Shown piece after piece: positions 46,401-59,588 of a stretch of 64,000 bases of DNA (position 1 is its first letter; the number at the start of each line of letters is the position of its first letter). The notes under the pieces are model-generated. The model made no database searches. It saw only the letters and a program-made list of their open reading frames with translations, and was not told the origin of the DNA. The DNA is taken from assembly GCA_905182975.1 (NCBI GenBank), contig CAJJDM010000114.1:1-64000 (forward strand), written 5' to 3'. Position numbers and translations under genes: made by a program. The stretch is from Paramecium primaurelia (Eukaryota; Ciliophora; Oligohymenophorea; Peniculida; Parameciidae).

Positions 46401-49400
46401 TTCTTCTACTTCTTCAAATAATACTTCATATCCTGAACTTATACATTATTATAATCCTTTTAAAAAATGTTATTCTGTGAATCTCATTACTTTTAATTCT
46501 TTATTAAATTGTTTTAACCATTTATTTGCTTATCCTTATGGATCAATCATTAAAGGCCAACGATCAGCTCTAGTAACAATAACTCCATTATCAATTGAAA
46601 TGGAATCATTAGGTAATCCACAAATAACCCAATCTCTAATAACAATTGGATTTTCTAGAGTTGTAGATAAAGAATAATTATCAGAAAAAGGAATATCTAA
46701 TTCTTTTAATTTATCAATTGCATTTTTAATCAATTATTCTCTATACTATCCAGTAAATGCACCTAAATAACTGACTGTACTAGCAGCCAAGAAAACATCT
46801 CCAATTATTTACTATAAAACTTATTCTATTAATTTAATTTAATCTTTCCATCTTATACCTTCATCAGCTAATAAATATGTTAATTTTTCAGCTGCCACTA
46901 ATCTTTTCTTTGTTCTTTCTAATTCTTTTTCTAATTCATTCTTTTTTTCTACTGTTTCATCACATTCTTTTTATAATTTAGCTACTCTATCTCTAACTTT
47001 TTATAATTCATCTTATTTAACTGCCAATTCTTTATTTTTCACTTCTAATTTTTATTACATATCTGCCACTTTCTTTTTTCTAGGTTCTACTTCTTTAGCA
47101 ATCTTAGAATAATTATCAATAGCTCTACACCACATACATAAACTTTTACATGCTTAACTTTTTTAAGCAACACAAATTGGATCAAATTCAGGCTTAATTG
47201 TAATATATCTCAATTTCTTCAACATCTATTCAGTAATCTAACTTTTATCATATTTAATTAATCTATCCATAAAATCATTACTAAGCATAACAGATTTTGC
47301 TGAATTCCAATCAGTTTTCTCTTACAATAATATACAAACAGCTTCTAATACTAATTATACAACAGGAGGAGGATTTATAAATCCTTTAATTTCTGCAATA
47401 TCATTTTTGTTAATTCTTTATAAAGCTTCTTCTGCTTCTTTCAATGCAGGTAATGCTTTATTTAATTCAGTTTAAGCTTCATCTGCTATTATTTTAATTT
47501 CAGATGCTTATTAATTTACAATTTATGCTTCATCATTTACTAATCTTTCTTTTAGATTAGCTTCACTTTAATCAATAGCTAATTATTTCAAAAATTATTC
47601 TGTTTTAGCAGATTATTCAATCAATTATGGTTATATCTCTTGCATTTCTACTTTCAAAACAGCCACAGTCTCATTAGCCTTAAATAATTTATCTAATCCA
47701 TCAGCTAATTTTCTTTATATCAATCCATGTTCTTATTGTTTTTATATTAATAAATTAGCATAAAGTTATATTTAATCTAAATATGATTTAGGTGTTGTAT
47801 AAACTTATCTTCTTAATTCTTTCTAATATTTTTCACATAGATTTGCAACTTATAAATTGACTTCCATACACATTTATGCCAATTAATCTTTTTATTTCAA
47901 ATTTGGAATTTTATCTAAGAATTTATTAGCTACTTCTAGTAATGCTTCTTTAGGCCATTAAGTAAACCAATCAATTGTACAACAATTTACCAAAGATGGG
48001 AATTTACGACATCGAATTCTTAATTGATTACCAACTGGACTCATACATAATACAATATGTAATGAATTTCTAATACCTTCCACAAAGAAGGTCCATAAAG
48101 ATTCAGGTGAATCTAATCTTTTAGCTTTAATTGCTAATGGTCTTATAGTGTTGTATACTTATTCTAAATCTTCTTTCTTAGCAAACAAATTAGGAACTTC
48201 TCCTGTATTGAGAATATTATTAATATCTTCTAAGAAACTTTCTTAAATAATTTAAGCTTCATTGAATATAAATGTTAATGGAATTCTTTCTCCTCCAGTT
48301 TTCATTAGAATTTTAATTAAATCAGCTCTAAATGAGTCAGCATTATAGGTTTTAACAATTTCAATTTAAAATATCTCAGATCTCATAAGAAATGAAGCTA
48401 ATTTAGTAAGACTTTATTTTCCAGATCCACCAACACCTATTAACATAGCATTTCCTCTTGGTTGTCTAAATATTCTAGATATTCTTAGAATATGTTCTAG
48501 AGCATCATCAAAAAACACTAATTCCATTTTATCATTTGTTGCCATGATATAGTCATCTAATTTATCTTATAATGATTTCACAATAACTTTTCTTTTTTCA
48601 CTTACTTCTTCATATAAAACATTTGCAGCTTCTAATTTTAGTATATCACTAAACAATATATTGCTTGATATATCATCCTTATTAACACTAAAGTACCTCA
48701 TTAATAATTCAACTGCTGTATTATAAAACCAAAGTTTATCTTAAACACTAATCAAACGATCACAAAAAACTCTTGCACATTCATGAACCCATAATTTAGC
48801 CATTGTATCATTACTATTATTACATGAAATAGGTCTGATCATTAATAAACCTTAAAATACTTTACTAATATCTCTTGAATTAAAAGTATAATGAAATTTT
48901 GCTGGTATTGGTAATAATTCTTAAGATATTCTTCTAAATAATTCAACTGTTATTCTAGTGATTTAATCACTTGTCTTCCTTACATTCTCACTAAAATTAA
49001 TACTATTAAAGTATCCTTTCAAAATAGATCCATAAATCATCTCTAAAATAGAATCAGATTAATTTGGCATATTCAAAACATTAAATTATCTTACAAATCT
49101 TGAAGATAATTGATTTCTTCCACCTCCTGGAGGTCCACCAGCTATCAATAGAGTTACATCTTCAATATGTTTCCAAAATAATTTTGTACGATCAAAAGTT
49201 CCTTATAATTCAATCATCTATCTTAAAAGTTCAATACAAGGTTAAGCACCATATTTTTCTAAAGCTGGCATATTGATATCATCAATAAAAATAGCTATGG
49301 TTTCATTTACTCTTGCTCCAAAGAGTATTTTTCCCTTTTTAATTAGTTTAGATTCTATAGCTAATTAAGTTTGCTTTGATTTTGTTTATGCTGAAAAATT

Positions 49401-52400
49401 CAATAGTACTGGTTATACGTTCTCATTCAATTTCATTTCATATAATAATGATTATACTAACATAGACTTACCAACTCCTGTTTATCCAGTAATTAAAGTA
49501 GGTATTTATTCTCTAATTAATAATTACATTATATATTGAAATTTCAAGGTATCTACTGTTTAAACAACAATGCTGAAAAAAGATTGATCTTTTACAAATT
49601 GAAATTCTTATAATTGGGATTCCCATGATTATAAGGTAGTAAAATCATTTCCATCAACATAGAAATCAAATATAGTATCACCTTTTGGGTATAGCAATGA
49701 TTGAAATTGGTCTTTGACATATGTTGCAATCTAAAATAATAATTAATAAGAAAAAATAATAATATAGATATAAAGAGTTATAAATTAATAGAATGTTCCT
49801 AATAGTAATTTAAACAAAGTGTAAATTTTAAGACTTTATTTAATTACATCTAGGATTTAATTTTTGCAGGTACCTTATCCCATCTATTTATAAACACAAA
49901 TAGATAGGGGCTAAATTCACTGCAAAATTAATATTGTTGAAATAATATATAATAATGTACCTTATCATAATATTTCTATTCATATGATGCACATAATCCC
50001 CAAATACAACTATATGCAAATACAGCTGTAATTTATTTAGGTATATCAGTAGATTTCTAAACTAAAATGGATTTCAAAAAGTATGTGAATATGTTACAAA
50101 CACTTTTTACTCTCTATATTTCTATTGTAATAAAAGGTTCATCAAGATTTCCTAGTTTCTCTTATAAAAATTTATATTAAGATTTAAATAAATTTCTTAT
50201 TAAATCTAAATATTTTGGTTCTATTTATATTGATTTCTTAGACTTTTCCTTAAGTTAATTACAACATTTAATCTAACCCTTTTCTAAATCTGAGAATGTT
50301 TCCTCAATCCAACATTCCACATAATTGTACCAATTTATATCTTAAACAGTCATATAAACCATCCCACATCTACTTACAGTGGCAGGAGATGCAACTGATA
50401 AATCCTGAACTTCAAATAGCATTCTTAATTCATGTCTCAATTTAATTCTTTCTGAATTAGCCAAACATAAAGTCATTGAATCATCTAAAACTGAATTCAT
50501 ATTCTCAATCCATAATGCATCTACAGGTCCATCAAAAACTATCCAATGTCTTTCTTTGCTATTATTACATTCTCTGATTATTGAACTTGCTAAACCATCT
50601 TACCATTCATTTGTAAAAGGATCAACTTCTCCATAAAGTTCTCCCATTGAAATAGATTTAGGATTTAAAATAACATATTATAATTCTTAAAATCTTGGAT
50701 CTTAAGATAAATTCTATACTTTAATATCAGTAATTGTTTCTGCCAATATTTAATAACAATTAGTTTTGCCAGATCCACTACCTCCAACAATCATAGTACC
50801 AAATCTTACATTTTGAGTATCAAACAACTATAACATTTTAGTTATAAAACTTGGTATGATTTACAATTTAAATTATCTGCATTTTTTATTTAATTATTAT
50901 TCCAAGAATTAAAATGATGTATTGGCTATTTCAACTTTTGGAAATAGATCTTAAATAAGAGCCATAAATAATGGTATATCATCCTTAAGGAATTTTGGAA
51001 TATTGGCATCACGCATAGCTTTAATTAATACAATATCTTCAGGAATAGTTGTATCTGCTCTCTTTAATGAACCAGCCATAACAAGTAAGGATTTAACTGC
51101 TCTCATACCAAAATCATAATGATCTTATTATGATAATTATTATGATGACAATTTATATAATTGAACCATCTTACTTGATAAATCATTTGCATTTTCAAAT
51201 CCTTCTGCAAATAACATAATTTCTGCAATCAATCTATAATCAGGAATCATCATAGCTACAGGTCGAAAGAGTGATTTCAAATTATCTGGTAATTCTGTTC
51301 TTCCTGCATATCCTGGATTCATTGTAATAAAAACTCCATATGTATTCTTTAATTAAATATGTCGACCATCAAATAAAAATTCTGTCAATTATTACAATTA
51401 AGCAATACGAATAGTCAATAATTATTATGCTATAACAGAGAGTACTTCTATATCAATTCTATTGAATTCATCTAAACAAGCCCATGCTCCTTATTATGCT
51501 AAACCACTGAATAATTTATTCATAGTTGCAGCAGTAATTTAATCTGAACAATTAAATACAATGCAATATCTTCCCAAACATTTTGCTAAGTCTTTTGTGG
51601 ATTCTGTTTTTCCTGTGCCTGCTGGTCCTGCAGGAGCTGCACCTAATTAATTAGTTAAGGCTGAAGTAATTGTTATCCAACAACGATCTGTAAGTGGAGT
51701 GATAACTAATCTACTTGTTGGTCCCAAATATTCATATCCATAATGGAATACACTTGTTACTTATTTAACTAAACAATCATCACATTCATCATCCCAATAA
51801 TATCTTAATTATTATTGCCATTAGAAATCTGATGTTGTTTCTATACTATTATCAGCTAATCTCATAACTATATCTCTATTATGAACATCTGTAGTAATTA
51901 AAGAGACTATAGTTTTTCTTTAAACAACTGTTAAATCTCCTCTTACTAAAGCTGTGAGTTATTTCAATTACATTTCCATCATATCATGCCATTCATAAAG
52001 AGCATTAGCTTTAACACTAGATTCATTAATGGCATCTTCAGTATTAATTGACCAAAGTATTTAACTAACAACAGCTACAATCTATGATTTATGATTAAGA
52101 ATCCAATCTGTTTTAGTCTTTTATATTCCATTCAAATAATCTTATAAACCTTATTTACACAATTTACGTAAAGTCTCTACCATTTCCAATTCTAATAAAT
52201 GTAACCAGGTTTCAACATTCCCTCTTGCAGGTATAGATTTATAATATTATACTAATTCACCTTCTGGAGAATAAATTCCTTAAATAACATTAGGTTGATC
52301 ACCAAAGTATAATTTAACTAATGCTTCAAAACATTATCCTAAATGAGATTATACTGAATTGATATCAGTTTATTTAGATAATATTTCTAATAATTCATCA

Positions 52401-55400
52401 TTAGACAAAAAGTAGAATCTTGGAAATGATCCTCTCTTCACTTCTAAATAATCTTCTAAAGACTTTTCAATTTATTCTAAAGTCTCTAATGTTTTAGTTA
52501 AATTGTCTAACATATTTTACATAGCTAATAATCTCATAATTTAAGGTCTTAGATTTACTTATTTAACTAATTTCTTAATTAATCTATCACAACTATCAAA
52601 TAATTAAGATTCATTTGATAATTATTTTTTAATATCTTAACTACAAAAAATACTTTCCAAATACATCCATTTCTTTTAACATTCAACCCACTTTTCTATA
52701 ATATCTGATAACAATAGTAAATCAGATTAGAATTTCTCAGCTCTCTATCTCAATGGTCTAACATAACGACTAGCAAGTATATTAGACATATTTGCCAATC
52801 CTTCATCAAATAATTGAATTAATTCTTCTACTTCTCCTAAAACCATAACATCTAATTGATCTTTATAAGGTTTCAACTTCAATTCTACTTCATTCCATTA
52901 TGTCTCTAAGATTTTTAATTGAGTATTAAGTGAATCTTCTTAAGCTGCTTTCACAGCTATTTCAGTGATCATTTCATTATGTTATGCTACATTTAAATCC
53001 AATAAAGTATTTAATGTAAATTATTAATCATTTACATCAAATTCTTATCTAACCAATTATTTTATTTCTTGCCAATGTGTTTATTATAAATATTATGAAC
53101 GTAATGCTGTAACTACTGGAATAGTATCTTTAAATTCCCATACAATTTTCTTCAAATAGGCAATTACTCTATTTTCTTACAAATTCTTTTCACATCTTTG
53201 TACAATTCTAACAAATCCTTCAGTTTTCTAAGCTATTTCCTTTGCATTAATTGATGTAAATTATAATTATTACCACTCTTAGGATAATTTTTTAAATTCC
53301 TAAATTCCCTACCACATTCCTAATCTCAAATTTAATTATTCTCTTGTATTCTCCAATACCTCATATTAAGCTTATTCTTAACATTATAGAATTTCTTCAT
53401 ATTGTGTGTATAATTAAGCACTCTATTCCAATTATTTAGTTTTTGTATCTATTTCAGTTAATTCCTTTATAGCATCTTCCAAATCAGTGTTTAATGTTAA
53501 AAACTTCTCCTTGTTTACTGCTTCACTAACTTCTAAACATTCACCTTTTAATTTATCTATACGTTCTTTCAATGTTTTTTTAAATTTCTCAATATTTTTG
53601 GCTGTATTATTATCTGCTTCTGATAATGCAACATTCAAAGAAGATTCTAAATAATTCAAATCTTATGCTAAATCCTTATCTTCTTTCTTCATTGAAAATA
53701 GTTTGCAATCTTAAGCCAATGTCATTATACTAATAGCAGTTTCAATTTCTTCTCTTCTTTAAGGTAATTCCTTAGTTATTCTATCTACAGAATTCTTTTA
53801 TTCGATAAATTCTTCAATTCTAATAACCATACCTGATAATGATTTAATTGATTATTATAACCATGCCTTCAATACTTAAGATCTATTCCTAAACAATTAT
53901 AAATAAAGTTCCTCCAATTATGCCAGTATTTATGATTATCTAGCACTCAATTATTTTTATATATTTGATATTTTAACTCTGTATAATCCAATATCTACTT
54001 AAGGTATTAATTTTTATTGTAATATGTTATCTATTAATTATGCACTCTTCAAAGTACATGCAAATATCTTTGATTAATACATCAATCTAGGATTTTATAA
54101 TTAACTTATTTCACTATTCTCTTGTCTCCATATTAAATTCAAATATTCATTGAATTCTTTTTAAAAAAGTTCCAATTTTTAAAATGCTTAATCCAATTCT
54201 TAAGAAATTTCATGCATAAATATATTATTCATAGGATGTTCTTTAATCCAATATGATGGATTTAAATTAATAGAATCAGGTTATGTCCACTTATCTCCAA
54301 TAATTTCATCCCATTCTTCCAAAGCTTAAACATACTACAAGAAATCAGGATGTTTACTCCATCTCTCAATCACTTATATCTAATCTAATCCATCACAAAA
54401 TGCCTCTTAAATTTTACTAAAGAAATCTCTCTTTGATGGATGTACTTCTAATTGTGTTTCATAAAGATTTTGAACCTCTCTTTTACATACAAATTCAGGA
54501 TCTTCTATTAAATCATCCTATGGTTCCATTTATTACTATTAATTTGCATTCTAAGTATTTTATTGTTTTTTTTCTACTTTCTCATTAGTTTGTACTTTCT
54601 CTTCTTTTAATCTAATACACTCTTATAAATCAAAATCTAATAAATTATCACTTAAAGTATCCCAAGGTACTTCTTATCTCTCAATATCAAGATGACCATC
54701 AATTGGATTAAATCTTAATTCAATAGTGAATATAGGATCATAATCTTAGAAATCTTTTTTTTCATCTTCATTTTCAGTCAATTTAGGTAATTTTCTGTTA
54801 TTTTTACTACATTATTAAACTTTAATCAATTTATCTACAAATTCTGTTGCTGATTTAATATAAATTTATCCTAAAGATTAAACAGCAATAAAATCTAATA
54901 GATATGCTAATCTTAAAAATTTAATGAATTCTGTTCTCATTAATGCTCTATGTCCATAATCCATTCTTTCTGGAAATCCAAAAGTTTCAATAATTTATTA
55001 TTTTTTATCTATTTATCTTGATTGAGACATATTTTTTTCTATTTTTAATGGCACATGATCATCATCTGATTATTTCTCTTAATTAATTTATGTTCTTAAT
55101 TTATCAATAACAGTTTTAAGTCCTGATAAACAATTTTCTTTCATTTTCCTTGATTAAATTTAAATTTTCTCTACTAATCTATTTCTCTATTTCTATTATA
55201 ATAAACTAAATTCTTGCAAACTCAAATATTAGTCTTTTTTATCTGTCAATTCTTCTTCTATTTTATCTATATCTACTATTCTAAGTGCTTCTATATCATA
55301 ACATAAACTTCTATGTGAAACTATTAATTTTTAATAAATTGGATTTAAAATTAACATTTTTTCACATAATTAAGCTTAAACAATAGAAGTTCTATGTTAA

Positions 55401-56348
55401 TGTAATATCTTTTGCCATTTCTTTAATGTCTTCCATTTACGAAACTTTTTAAAAAAACTTAATGATTTTATTGCATTAAATTAATCTCTTTCTTCTAACC
55501 ATGTATTTAATGAAACAAATTCAATTGTAATATTATTCTCATATCTTGTTAATCCTTTAGCTGAAAGTGTATAAAAATTATTTAGTTAATGTTTTTGAAT
55601 ATATGGATAATTAACTATTCTCATATTGTAAGCATCATTTGAATGTTTCTTTCTTTTTATCAAATACATGAATTCTTATTAACTTAATTTATGCTCCTTA
55701 ATCATTTGAATAAATGCATCCACATCTTTCAATCCAAAATTACCATTCTCTTCACCTGAATCTTCTGAACTATCTGAAACTTAAGAGATGGAGGTTTTAT
55801 TCAAAATCTCTTTCCTCATTTATTATGCTCTAATAGTCTTCCTGGCAGCTGTTCTATTATCCCTCGTCATAGACATACGAGTATTATCCAAAATATTACT
55901 TGGTAACACTTAAACAATCTTCTAAACTTCTTTTGGTGGACTTGGAGGTTTTACTCTTCCAATCATTCGATCCATTAATTCATGAACCTGACGAGACTTT
56001 AATAATCGTCTCTCATCTAAGAATATATCATTTGTTAAATCAAAAGTTTTATTATGCTTTGGGAATGAGTCATTGTCTAAATTGAATCTAATCAATATTA
56101 CTGTTCTATGATTTCCCACGAGTTTGATTTAGACCTGCTCCTCCTGATTTTTGATAAGAGAAACTACGTTCTTCATGTATTGCAGGTAATTTATCAGGAA
56201 CTTTCTCAATCTTTGTCATTGTCTGATTCATCTATGCTCTGATTGCAATCTTTGCAGTAAGTGGTCTCTCATTATTATTACTTTAAGGTGGTTTCCCTCT
56301 ATCAAAAAGACGACCGGCAAGTTTTATTTTAGCACTCTCTTGTAACAT
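43406..56348 (-). CDS. Axonemal dynein heavy chain, inner-arm type
   Basis: About 12.9 kb coding for roughly 4,200 residues from ATG 56348 to TGA 43406, with several tiny introns. The motor is complete and in order: AAA1 P-loop GPAGTGKTE near 51615 with CIVFNCSDQI and GAWACLDEFNRIDIEVLSV; AAA2 loop GGSGSGKT near 50775; AAA3 GQTGVGKS near 49475; AAA4 GVGGSGKQSL near 48430; the antiparallel stalk and microtubule-binding region at about 46.9-47.9 kb; AAA5 with IRDWVICGLP; and the C-terminal YPQGFLTGVLQTHSRKYKIP, CPCYKTSNRTGVLSTTG. The N-terminal region (FYTLSAKGLTRY, FFKKFRKWKTLKKWQKIL) recalls DNAH6-like single-headed inner-arm dyneins, which I infer rather than prove. Dyneins power ciliary bending by ATP hydrolysis. 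A 230-nt insert between AAA2 and AAA3 is described separately. Confidence 0.93.
49731..49960 (-). other. Unusually long intron or retained insert in dynein gene
   Basis: Between exons reading ...EQKYYDK and IATYVKDQFQSLLYPKGD lie 230 nt that begin with GT, end with AG, contain stops in all frames, and whose removal restores the dynein frame and the family's usual spacing. Every other intron I resolved here is about 17-35 nt, or up to about 100 nt in one uncertain case. It could be a genuine long intron or an internal eliminated sequence or small mobile element that escaped excision but is spliced out. Confidence 0.7.
49859..49929. repeat. Nested inverted repeat (about 70-nt hairpin)
   Basis: AATTTTTGCAG (49859-49869) pairs with CTGCAAAATT (49920-49929), and inside it CCCATCTATTT (49879-49889) pairs with AAATAGATAGGG (49898-49909) with one bulged base, around an eight-base loop. 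The arms are GC-richer than their surroundings. A perfect 10-bp direct repeat, GTACCTTATC, occurs at 49870-49879 and again at 49957-49966, the second copy spanning the exon boundary. Confidence 0.75.
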
Positions 56349-56937
56349 TGTGAATTAATTTAAAATATGTATTATAATAAATGCTGAGTACTTATAAACA
56401 ACAAACATCTAAATTTCATTTAGATTATTATTAATATCAAAAAACTATTCAAAAATACTTCAATAATTGAATCCTAAATTTAATTCCTATACCTAATCTA
56501 TTATATTTAAATTTTATTTCTAGTTTACTATTTAATTTATGATATTTTATTATAATGATATACATTTAAATATTAATAATAACAAGCATATATTAGTTAA
56601 CTAATAAAAAAAAAAGCAAAATAAAAAAAGAAAATTATTTAATTTAATTATAATTATTCAACTGTGAATACTTATGTGTTAACATTCTCTATTATACTTT
56701 AGAAAATAGCTATAAATTTGAATTAGGACTCTTTCATATTTAATTGGAGAATTTGTATTATAATGATTTTAATTCTTAATTAGAAATATACAAAAAAACT
56801 TAAGTTCAAGTTCATAGTTACTCATTATGAATTATGGGGATATTATTTTCACATTATAAAATGTTTTCTGTTATTAATATTTTTGATTATTTAAGTGGAT
56901 CTTTTTATAATACAAAATATAAATTAACAAATTAATT
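56349..56937. other. Intergenic
   Basis: AT-rich region upstream of the dynein gene and downstream of the zinc-finger gene, both on the minus strand. No frame or structured element seen. Confidence 0.5.
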
Positions 56938-57428
56938 TCATATTTAGGATAATGGTTCAACTAATACTTTTTATTAATCTAAAGGTTGAGTCAATGGAGT
57001 ATGTTCATCAAAATGTTTCAGTTTTAAGTGCTATTTTAGAGCTGCTTTTGAAGAATATGTATGAGTGCAATTTGAACATTTAAAAGGTTTTGTAATTGAA
57101 TTTTTTCTTGAGATTCGTTTATTTTTTACCTAATAAAATTAAATTAAAACAAATATATATAATAACGAGCAAATAGTTAAATAAAAACATATGAGTTTTA
57201 CAATTACCTCATCATTTGAAAGCTTTTTTTATAGTTTTGCAATACTCTTTTGAGTATTTTCAACTTAAAATCTTAGGAACTATAAGAGTAGATGTGATTT
57301 TCTAACTTCAAGTTTATAGTTAATTTTTTAATCATATTCTGGCTCTGAAACTAAGTCGATTATTGATTTGTACTTTCATTTTCTTGAATCGTTCTTGGAG
57401 TAGAGTGATCAATTGATTCTATAAACAT
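56938..57428 (-). CDS. Single C2H2 zinc-finger protein
   Basis: ATG 57428 to TGA 56938. About 101 nt of intron sequence (one long intron, or a 78-nt and a 23-nt intron back to back) must be removed to keep frame, leaving 129 residues. The C-terminal part holds one classical zinc finger, PFKCSNCTHTYSSKAALKQH followed by LKLKH: C-x2-C-x12-H-x4-H. The N-terminal 70 residues are polar. One finger alone suggests a specialised DNA- or RNA-binding or protein-contact role rather than a standard multi-finger transcription factor. The intron is long for this genome, so the exon boundaries are less sure than the finger. Confidence 0.65.
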
Positions 57429-57535
57429 CGATTTTTTAATAAATTTAAACAATTATTTATTAATATTTTTTTTTTATTAAAAATCATTTAGTTAATAAAT
57501 TTGAATATGTATAATTATGTATATTTTATAAACTT

Positions 57536-59588
57536 TCAATATTATAAATTATCATTTTGATTCACATTAATTATATCAGTAGCATTCTTATCCTCAATTA
57601 ATTATATTGAATTTGATTCTTTATTATCTATCAAATATTCATTTTATGAACTACAAATCTTTTTCTTTTTTTATTCAGTAATATCTAAAGAATCAGATTC
57701 TAAATTTTGAGATTCTGTATTGTTACCATTATTATATACATATTATATAGGAACTACTTTAGAATTCATATCTGAAAAGGATAATAAAGTTTTGATAGGA
57801 AAACTTAATCTAAGTCTAGCATTTAAAATTTATTCAATTTCATTATTGTTTTATTTATTATTATTATTAAGTTCAATCTCTATAGGATCAGGTTTAACCT
57901 AAGATTCATACTAATAGCATTAAGATAAATTAAATACTTAAAAATTGTCTTTAGTGTTTATTGATATTTATTCAATATCATTACTTTTAGGATTCACACC
58001 GAAATAGTAATTTTGCTCTATATTTTTAAGCTATTACAAAATATTCTATTTATAGTAATTCCAATTAGTTGATTCATAGATATGTTCTTCTAATTCATAG
58101 GAAAGTTAAGATAAGATTCCAAAATATCCTCTATTTATTGGATATTTAATTTATCCAATAAATGATTTGGTTTATGTGTTATAAGTGGAAATGAATTCAA
58201 ATAAATCATTTTGTATGAGATCTTAAATCCAACTTAATGATTTAGTTTTGAAAATAAATGTAGTGATTTAATTGAATTAAATTTAAAGTTAATTATTAAA
58301 TTCAAATTTAATAATGTATTTATATAAATCCTTATAGATTTATATATGATGAATTAAATTTAATAATTTAGAATCTTCAGTTTTTAAGAGTAAATAATAT
58401 ATAGTCAATAGACTTAATTTAAATTAACCAAGAGTTGTTTAGATTACATTCAAAGTTGAATTAAATGCTTAGATATATATTTATTTATTTACCAAAATTC
58501 AAATATTCATAAGAGAATGATCTATGTATATTAAGAGCTATATAATTATATTTTGAATAATCATTTTCTTGATCTAATTATCTTTATTATAAGAGTGCTA
58601 TTATAATATTCAAAAATTCAACAAAACCAGTATCACACTAATAATAAAATCAATGATTACTGCTGATATATAATATTGTTCTGGATTATCAATTTATTAT
58701 ATGAATTATTATTATGTTGTATTACAAATTTAGATTAACAATTCACAAGAATTATGTACAATTTCATAGTTATGAATTTTATTTAACAATATTTTATGAA
58801 CTCTTTGAAGTAAATAAATTCTTTATGTTATATAATGATTAGATGTTTATTCAGACATGATTAGATGGAAGAGTATTGATGTCACATGATACACATCTAG
58901 ATGTTTAATCAAATGATCCAAAATGGATTTATTATTATCAAACCAATTCCATAACTAGATTGAATTCACTAATTTATACGCTGTTACCCCTCTTTCTTAT
59001 AATGGATTCAATTATTTTGGTCAGATATCCTACTTAAGTATAATTAAGATAGTCTGCTTGAAATGGTTAAAATAAAAGAGGGAGGAGTTATTAACGTTAT
59101 TGTTCTTGAAGTTCATAATTTGGAATGTTTGGTTCTGGTTCAAATAAATAATCAATTAAAATTGAAATATCGTAACTCAAAATTTCACTTATGAGAAATT
59201 AGTACCTATTTTGAGATAAAGTTTTGACAATACCTTTTCAATTTAGAATTGTTTTAATCTAATTAAAGTAGATATTCAATCATTTTTTAGTAATTATTTA
59301 CATCTTTGATAATGCTAATTATATAGATATAGTTCAATACAATAATGCAAACTTTTGAGCACCATTAAGTTTTATTTCTTCTAATACTTCTGCATCTAGA
59401 ATTTCTTATAAAGTAATATTTGACTTTGAAAGGAGATCATCTAGGTTATTACGAGTAAAACTACTATGTCCATATTATTTAAACACTACTTAATAAACAT
59501 GGAAATCATTAATATTATATAATTTTAATGAAGGAAAATTAGAAATCTGACATAGCTCCTTAAGATAAATAATGGGAATGGATACCAT
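57536..59588 (-). CDS. SAPS-domain protein, PP6-type phosphatase regulatory subunit
   Basis: The minus-strand reading carries SAPS (Sit4-associated) hallmarks in order: NNLDDLLSKSNITLQEILDA then EVLEEIKLNGAQK, later LDHLIKHLDVYHVTSILFHL, IVHNSCELLIQICN, and INRGYFGILSQLSYELEEHI followed by a Trp. These correspond to the LD.LL....TLEELLDE, HI....VMDLLL, and N.GYMGHLT motifs of human PP6R and yeast SAPs, which bind and direct the Sit4/PP6 catalytic subunit. A polar acidic tail of about 170 residues ends at TGA 57536. Several introns lie in the middle and not all were resolved, so the exact length (about 600 residues) is approximate. The ATG at 59588 would overlap the start of the opposite gene by about 60 bp. 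Confidence 0.72.
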
